Below are positions 59,384 through 64,000 of a DNA stretch of 64,000 bases, in pieces. This DNA comes from Sphingobium sp. Z007 (lineage in GTDB: Bacteria; Pseudomonadota; Alphaproteobacteria; Sphingomonadales; Sphingomonadaceae): assembly GCF_900013425.1 (NCBI RefSeq), contig NZ_FBXK01000001.1:804501-868500 (forward strand). The letters run 5' to 3'. The first letter of the stretch is position 1, and every line of letters begins with the position of its first letter. The notes under the pieces are model-generated. The model saw only the letters and a list, made by a program, of their open reading frames with translations. It was not told where the DNA came from and did not search any database. The position numbers and the translations under genes are program-made.

Positions 59384-59821
59384 ATGTTTCGTTTTTTATT
59401 TACAGCTGTAACCGTGTTCTTCTGTATTCCCGCAACTGTTTGTGCAAAAGACATTATTATCGAAATGAAAAATAATGGCATAGATGGCGTTATGGTGTTT
59501 GAGCCCTCCTATATCAAGGCACGGCCTGGCGACCGGATTATTTTCAAGCCTACTGATAAAGGGCACAATGCAGAGACCATTCCAGCATTCTATCCAAAGG
59601 GTGCAACGCCATTAAGGGGCGCGATTAACAAGGAAATCGTGTTCACTACCAAACTCCAAGGCCTTTATGGCATCAGATGCCTGCCCCACTTTGGAATGGG
59701 CATGATTGCATTAATACAGATTGGGTCGGTTAAGTCGGCGGATGTAGATGCCGCTAAGGCTGTCAAATTGCCGCCTCTTGCTAAAAAGAGGATGATTGCG
59801 GCAATTGCAAGGATCAGGTAG
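59384..59821 (+). CDS. pseudoazurin, type 1 blue copper protein
   Basis: This 145-residue periplasmic electron carrier has a signal peptide (MFRFLFTAVTVFFCIPATVCA) and a cupredoxin fold. The copper ligands are in the expected places: His in DKGHNAETIP, then Cys, His and Met in IRCLPHFGMGMIAL. The length fits the family. AAAGGAAA precedes the ATG. Pseudoazurins feed nitrite or nitrous oxide reductases, but no denitrification gene is nearby. The gene and flanks are AT-richer than neighbours, so it looks like a stray acquired gene between mobile elements. Confidence 0.92.
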   Translation: MFRFLFTAVTVFFCIPATVCAKDIIIEMKNNGIDGVMVFEPSYIKARPGDRIIFKPTDKGHNAETIPAFYPKGATPLRGAINKEIVFTTKLQGLYGIRCLPHFGMGMIALIQIGSVKSADVDAAKAVKLPPLAKKRMIAAIARIR

Positions 59822-60023
59822 GCGTTCAGCGCGCAGAACAATTCGATGTCCGGCCATCGTTAGCGATCAGCCAAGAACCCCTCCCGGTGGTCATTGCGTC
59901 GCAGCTGAAACTTTAAATAATGCTAGCGGCGCTTCCGCAAATGTCTCAGGTGAAAATAGCAATGAATTTTCGAGATAGAAATTTGCCATTGGTGGGGTAG
60001 GAGTGCGTAATAGCCGAATCTGA

Positions 60024-60533
60024 TTATCGACTATCGGGAAAAAGCTTATCCTCAATCTGGAGCCGCGCTTGCAGTAAGAAGGGAATTCGTTCCAGGAGCG
60101 CGGTTAGTGTTGGCAGGGGATCTATGATACTGACTGAGATCGCAGCATGAGCCTTCCCTATCCGATCGACAATCGGAACAGCTAAGCACATTAGGTGCGG
60201 CGATGTTTCCTCGATTTCGGCCGCCCAGCCCCGCTCACGAGCTTGAGCTAGTTGTTCCCTAATATCTCGTGGTTCTATAATGGTGGCGGAGGTGAGCCGA
60301 ATGAATGGCGCACTTGTGAGATAAGCGTTCTGCTCGGATGGCTCGAGGTGCGCCAGCAACATCTTGCCGATCGCGGTGCAATAGGCCTCGAGTTGGATAT
60401 TTTCTGCTGAATGTATGTCGCCTCGACCGTAACGTTGTTTTACGAGATAGGTAACCATGTCGCCATCTAGGACGGCAAGATGCGCATGCGCTCTCGCAGC
60501 GCGGGCTAGACTCATGAGGGGACGGCGCCCTAC
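60024..60533 (-). pseudogene. IclR-family regulator, N-terminus removed by IS256 element
   Basis: The remaining 163-170 residues cover the IclR effector-binding domain: ARAHAHLAVLDGDMVTYLVKQRYGRGDIHSAENIQLEAYCTAIGKMLLAHLEP, then CLAVPIVDRIGKAHAAISVSI. The winged-helix N-terminus is missing; the frame stays open up to the IS256 end (reading VGRRPL before MSLARA), which shows that the insertion cut the gene. It cannot bind DNA as it stands. Confidence 0.82.
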
Positions 60534-61304
60534 GGGACTGTCAGGATTTCCGTGTGTGACCGGGCATAATGGGCAACAAGGAGTCCCACTATGTCACGAC
60601 GTAAAGAACCCGTTATTCCCAATGCGCTTCTCGACCAGCTTTTGGCCGGAGGCGCTGCCAGTGCCGCATTTGAACAAGGTGGCTTGCTGGATTCGCTGAA
60701 GAAGGCGCTCACGGAGCGCGCGTTAAACGCGGAGATGGATCACCATCTTGCGACAGGGGAAGGCGTCGGCAACACGCGCAACGGCTATGGCCGGAAGACC
60801 GTAATGACCGAGACCGGCAAGCTGGAGATTGATGTCCCGCGCGACCGCCAGTGCAGCTTCGACCCGCAGCTGATAGCCAAGTATCAGCGCCGCTTTCCCG
60901 GCTTCGATGAGAAGATTGTTTCGATGTATGCGCGGGGCATGAGCACCCGGGAGATTGCCGGGCATCTGCAGGATCTGTACGGCATCGATGTGTCGCCCGA
61001 TCTCATCAGCACGGTGACGGACGCGGTGCTCGATGAAGTCGCCGTCTGGCAGCAACGCCCGCTCGATGCGATCTATCCGCTGGTCTTTTTCGATGCGATC
61101 CGGGTAAAAATCCGAGACGAAGGCATGGTCCGCAATAAAGCGATCCATATCGCCCTTGGCGTCCGCGCCGATGGCGCCAAGGAAGTGCTCGGGCTGTGGC
61201 TTGAGCAAAACGAGGGTGCCAAGTTCTGGCTGCGGGTCATGAACGAGCTGCGCAACCGTGGCACAGAGGATATCCTGCTCGCTGTCGTCGATGGCCTCAA
61301 AGGC
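60534..61304. mobile_element. IS256-family insertion sequence, right end lost
   Basis: The left end begins around GGGACTGTCAGGATTTCCG (60534), typical of IS256 inverted repeats. The transposase follows and is cut at about 61304, where IS66-type sequence begins. The right end is not present in the window, so target duplications cannot be checked. Confidence 0.72.
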
Positions 61305-61319
61305 GTATCGCTCCGGTGA
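60591..61319 (+). pseudogene. IS256-family (Mutator) transposase, truncated
   Basis: The 242-residue remnant begins MSRRKEPVIPNALLDQLLAGGAASAAFEQGGLLDSLKKALTERALNAEMDHHL and includes the first catalytic Asp in IYPLVFFDAIRVKIRDEG. It runs normally to LAVVDGLKG (second Asp), then continues with the foreign VSLR and a stop from the IS66 end. Full-length members have about 400 residues, so the C-terminal third with the catalytic Glu is missing. An AAGGAG site precedes the ATG. Confidence 0.88.
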
Positions 61320-61403
61320 GGGCCGCCTTGCGGTGATCGGCTGATATTTCGAGATGGCACCGGTGCAAGCGCTGGTGTTTGCACCGGTACTAGGGACGGT
61401 GCG

Positions 61404-61733
61404 ATGAGTCAGATCACGGTAATTTCAGGCCCGGAGCGGCGGCGGGTGTGGACCGACCAGCAGAAGCGTGAGTTGGTCGCGGCTGTTTCGGCGCCCGGCG
61501 CGAACGTGGCGGAGATTGCCCGCCGTGCTGATCTTCGGCCGAACCAGATCTACAGATGGCGGCGGCAGATGGATCAGGCAGCGCAGGGCTTTGCAGAGGT
61601 GCAGGTGCAGCCCGATCCAGTGCCGGTGATCGGATCGGCGATCATCGTGGAGTTCGAGCGGGCGATCGTACGCATCCCCGCTGGCGCATCGCCTGGGTTG
61701 GTGTCGGCAGTGTTGCGGTCGGTCAAGCCGTGA
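61404..61733 (+). CDS. tnpA: IS66 accessory protein TnpA (Orf1)
   Basis: This 109-residue HTH protein (RRRVWTDQQKRELVAAVSAPGANVAEIARRADLRPNQIYRWRRQM) is the IS3/IS911-type HTH subunit of IS66 elements and appears intact. Its stop overlaps a GTG start of tnpB (GTGA), the usual coupling in IS66. Confidence 0.9.
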   Translation: MSQITVISGPERRRVWTDQQKRELVAAVSAPGANVAEIARRADLRPNQIYRWRRQMDQAAQGFAEVQVQPDPVPVIGSAIIVEFERAIVRIPAGASPGLVSAVLRSVKP

Positions 61734-62120
61734 TCCCAGTTCCCTCCGGCGTCCGGATATGGATCGCGACCGGGCATACCGATATGAGGAACTATGCGCT
61801 GACCATGATTATGCGGAGCTCCACATAAGCGCAAGGGTTTTGACGGCCTTGCCGTGATGACGCAGCAGGTCCTGGAGCAAAGCCCGCATTCCGGCGCGCT
61901 ATTCGCCTTTCGCGGCAAGCGCGGCGATCTGGTGAAGCTGCTCTGGTATGACGGCCAGGGCATGTGCCTGTTCTCCAAGCGGATGGACCGAGGGCGCTTT
62001 GTGTGGCCGTCGACCAAGACGGGGTCGGTGGTGATGACGGCGGCCCAGCTTTCAATGCTATTGGAAGGCATCGACTGGCGGCGACCGGAACGCACTTTCA
62101 CCCCTTCATTGGCGGGGTAA
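61730..62120 (+). pseudogene. tnpB: IS66 TnpB (Orf2), interrupted by 43-bp insertion
   Basis: Starting at GTG 61730, the product reads VIPVPSGVRIWIATGHTDMR and then derails into NYALTMIMRSST and a stop. Removing bases 61791-61833 restores DMRKGFDGLAVMTQQVLEQSPHSGALFAFRGKRGDLVKLLWYDGQG, a perfect TnpB. The C-terminal part continues to 62120. Confidence 0.88.
61791..61833. repeat. 43-bp palindrome-bearing insertion in tnpB
   Basis: The segment AACTATGCGCTGACCATGAT, TATGCGGAGCTCCACATAAG, CGC interrupts tnpB between codons for M-R and K-G-F-D. It contains an imperfect palindrome, TTATGcgGAGCTCcaCATAA (61810-61829). It is too short for a known insertion sequence and may be a recombination-site-like element or a miniature element scar. 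Confidence 0.62.
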
Positions 62121-62180
62121 AACGCCCATTTTCTGGCACTTTTATTAGCATTGCGACCGCCGATCTGCTATATAATCGCG

Positions 62181-63506
62181 GTGTCGGACGCAGGCCTTTT
62201 CACTCCTGACAAAGATGCTCGGATCGCCGAGCTTGAAGCTGCATTGGCCGCCGCCCATGCCGATATTTCCGCCCGCGATATCCTGATTGATACGCTGCGC
62301 GTGCAGATCGCACGCCTCAAGCGGATGCAGTTCGGCAAGTCGTCCGAGAAGCTCGATACCCAGATCGCTCAGCTTGAGCTGGCGCTCGAAGAACTTGAAG
62401 GCGAGGCCATCGCCGCCGCCGCACGTCGAGGCGATCCGGCCGTCGATCGGCCGTCGCCGGTTCGAGCGCTGCCCGCCCATCTGCCGCGCGAGGAACAGCG
62501 GATCGAGCCTGAGCAGGGTAACTGCACCTGTCCCGACTGCGGCGGCGAGCTGCGGCCGCTGGGACAAGATAGCGATGAGATGCTCGATGCTGTGCCTGTG
62601 CAGTGGCGTGTCGTTCGGACCATCCGCCCCAAGTATAGCTGCCGGTCCTGCGAGAAGATCGTGCAGGCGCCCGCGCCGGTAAAGGCGATAGCGCGGGGCA
62701 AGGCGACCTTCGGCACGCTGGCCCATGTCGTCGTCTCCAAGTTCGACCATCATCTGCCGCTTTACCGTCAGGCCGAGATCATGGCCGCCCAAGGCATCGA
62801 GATCGACCGCTCGACGCTGGCAGGGTGGGTCGGGCAAGCATCTGTCCTGCTCGATCCGATCATCAGCCGCATCCGGGAGGTTGGGCTGACCGCTTCAAAG
62901 ATCCACACCGACGATACGCCGGTGCCTATGCTCGATCCAGGACGTGGCAAGACGGCGACTGGCAGGCTCTGGACCTATGCCGTCGATGATCGCGGCTCTG
63001 GTGCGACCTCGCCGCCGTTGGTCTGGTATGAGTTCACCACCGACCGCACCGGCGCGCATCCCCAACGACAGCTAGCCAACTTCACCGGCTATCTCCAGGC
63101 CGATGGCTATGCCGGATACGACAAGCTCTACGACACCAACCGCGTCACCGAGGTCGCCTGCTGGGCGCATTTTCGTCGCAAGATCTTCGACATCCACGCC
63201 ACCAAGCCGACACCGCTCACCACTGATCTGCTGGAACGCATCGGCCAACTCTATGAGATCGAGGCAGAGGTTCGCGGCCATCAGCCCGATATCCGACGAC
63301 GAAGCCGGCAGGAACGCACCAAGCCATTGATCGACGAACTGCACGAGGCGCTCGACGATGCCCTGCGCCGTCTTTCGCCCAAGTCGGAGATGGCCAAGGC
63401 GATCGCTTATGGCCGCAAGCGCTGGATCGCGCTCACGCGCTTCCTCGACGATGGCCGACTGGAGATTGACAATAACATAGCCGAGCGCGCCATGCGCTGC
63501 GTGGCA
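62181..63506 (+). pseudogene. tnpC: IS66 transposase TnpC, 3' end missing
   Basis: From GTG 62181 the product includes LKRMQFGKSSEKLDTQIAQLELALEELE (leucine-zipper-like), the zinc finger CTCPDCGGELRPLG with YSCRSCEK, and the DDE core: first Asp in KIHTDDTPVPML, second in YLQADGYAGYDKLYD, with VACWAHFRRKIFDIH following, and Glu in LEIDNNIAERAMRCVA. The normal continuation (about 50 residues) is missing after 63506. The frame then reads antisense to the recombinase gene, so it is open but meaningless. Confidence 0.86.
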
Positions 63507-63533
63507 ACGACCGATTCATACTACACCTCCTCT

Positions 63534-64000
63534 TCAAATGTCCGGAAACAGGGACTTTTGGTTTTCCATTTTGATGCGACACGGGCCTCTGTGACGCGGG
63601 AACTGGGTCACTTCGTCCTTTTCCAGGTCCGTGGCTCGGATTTGGTGCGGCGCATCGGGTACAACTTGGTCGGTAGGGAGCACGCCCTCCTTGATCAGTC
63701 GACGGACCCGATGGGCAGTAACCCCAAGCTTTTTGGCGGCTTCGGTCAGCGTGAGCCACTCTCCATTCTTTTCGGCGGATCGGTAGCCGTGGATTTTGTG
63801 GACAGTGCGCAGCGAGCCGACACGGCGCGCTGTCCAGGTCATGCCTTGTCCGGTTTGCATTCCCATCCGGTTGAGAGTGGCGGCAATGTCTGCATCGGAC
63901 CACCGGGTGGCCATGGATCGAATGATGGCAAGGGCGGCTTCGGGCGTACTCTGGCCATGTTCGCCGGCCCTGGGTTTGCGAATGCGCAGCTGGGAGTGCT
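63534..64000 (-). CDS. serine recombinase-type protein, C-terminal part (partial)
   Basis: The minus-strand frame is open from the right edge of the window. It reads LRIRKPRAGEHGQSTPEAALAIIRSMATRWSDADIAATLNRMGMQTGQGMTWTARRVGSLRTVHKIHGYRSAEKNGEWLTLTEAAKKLGVTAHRVRRLIKEGVLPTDQVV. The WSDADIAATLNRMGM and HTH-type TLTEAAKKLGVTAHRVRRLI segments are typical of the C-terminal part of large serine recombinases associated with transposons. The N-terminal resolvase domain lies beyond base 64000, so an ATG at 63912-63914 is not the true start. Confidence 0.78.
   Translation of the reverse strand, partial: HSQLRIRKPRAGEHGQSTPEAALAIIRSMATRWSDADIAATLNRMGMQTGQGMTWTARRVGSLRTVHKIHGYRSAEKNGEWLTLTEAAKKLGVTAHRVRRLIKEGVLPTDQVVPDAPHQIRATDLEKDEVTQFPRHRGPCRIKMENQKSLFPDI

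Larger units (their letters stand above)
61305..63506. mobile_element. IS66-family element inserted in IS256, damaged
   Basis: Sequence from GTATCGCTCCGGTGAGG (about 61305) carries the three IS66 genes tnpA, tnpB and tnpC in order. The tnpB gene is interrupted by a 43-base insertion and tnpC loses its C-terminal end at about 63506, so the right terminus is missing. Nested inside the IS256 transposase. Confidence 0.82.

Overview
The window looks like the backbone and cargo of a large conjugative plasmid or integrative conjugative element from a sphingomonad-type alphaproteobacterium (Sphingobium, Sphingomonas or Novosphingobium). The evidence is GC-rich coding sequence with dense ATGA-type gene overlaps, a MucR-family regulator, an F-type (Tra) transfer system with a MOBF relaxase, and a set of ParB/strawberry-notch/DUF932/DUF736 plasmid genes. 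Host and replicon type are inferences; no replication or partition locus is visible.

Layout. (1) 1-2634, minus strand: F-type type IV secretion genes dsbC-traA-traL-traE-traK, with traK running off the left edge. (2) 2966-13869: two small regulatory or unknown genes, a GntR-type regulator and a complete lasso-peptide locus. An unannotated 44-residue precursor gene (4767-4901) is followed by a terminator-like hairpin, the B protease and the C cyclase on the plus strand. Convergent to these is an operon for an ECF sigma factor, a FecR-type anti-sigma factor, a TonB-dependent receptor with an STN signalling domain, and a lasso-peptide isopeptidase. (3) 14110-16193: toxin-antitoxin genes (a fused MNT-HEPN protein; a PIN toxin with an unusual wHTH-AbrB antitoxin). 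(4) 16262-20361: RadC, a membrane protein, a LuxR-type regulator with a C-terminal membrane anchor, a sigma region 4-like protein, a Toprim primase-like protein and HU. (5) 20511-47178: a long accessory block with a ParB-like protein, a methylase-helicase of about 1,430 residues, MucR, DUF932, a GHKL ATPase, a HerA-like ATPase, a seven-repeat SANT/Myb-like protein, a frameshifted PAPS-reductase-like gene, DUF736 and three tandem paralogues, two of which carry a SLOG (DUF2493) domain. (6) 47638-55172: transfer DNA processing, with a small TraD-like protein, a possible oriT, an RHH accessory protein, coupling protein TraD, relaxase TraI and a lytic transglycosylase. (7) 55173-64000: a degraded mosaic of IS110, IS5, IS256 and IS66 remnants, a frameshifted tyrosine recombinase, an intact pseudoazurin gene, a decapitated IclR gene and the C-terminal part of a serine recombinase.

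How the parts work together. The pilin and pore genes at the left and the TraD/TraI genes at the right would form one conjugation machine, with dsbC for disulfide folding of Tra proteins and the transglycosylase for opening peptidoglycan. The lasso locus is cargo. Its B and C proteins would thread and cyclise the precursor; the receptor, FecR and sigma factor would sense an extracellular ligand, probably a lasso peptide, and induce uptake; the isopeptidase would then linearise it. No dedicated exporter was found.

Beyond gene content, the clearest signals are a purine-rich G/A leader that recurs upstream of at least six plus-strand operons between 20 and 44 kb, several perfect palindromes in divergent or convergent intergenic regions, and the mobile-element mosaic at the right end. 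All coordinates and residue counts were worked out by hand.
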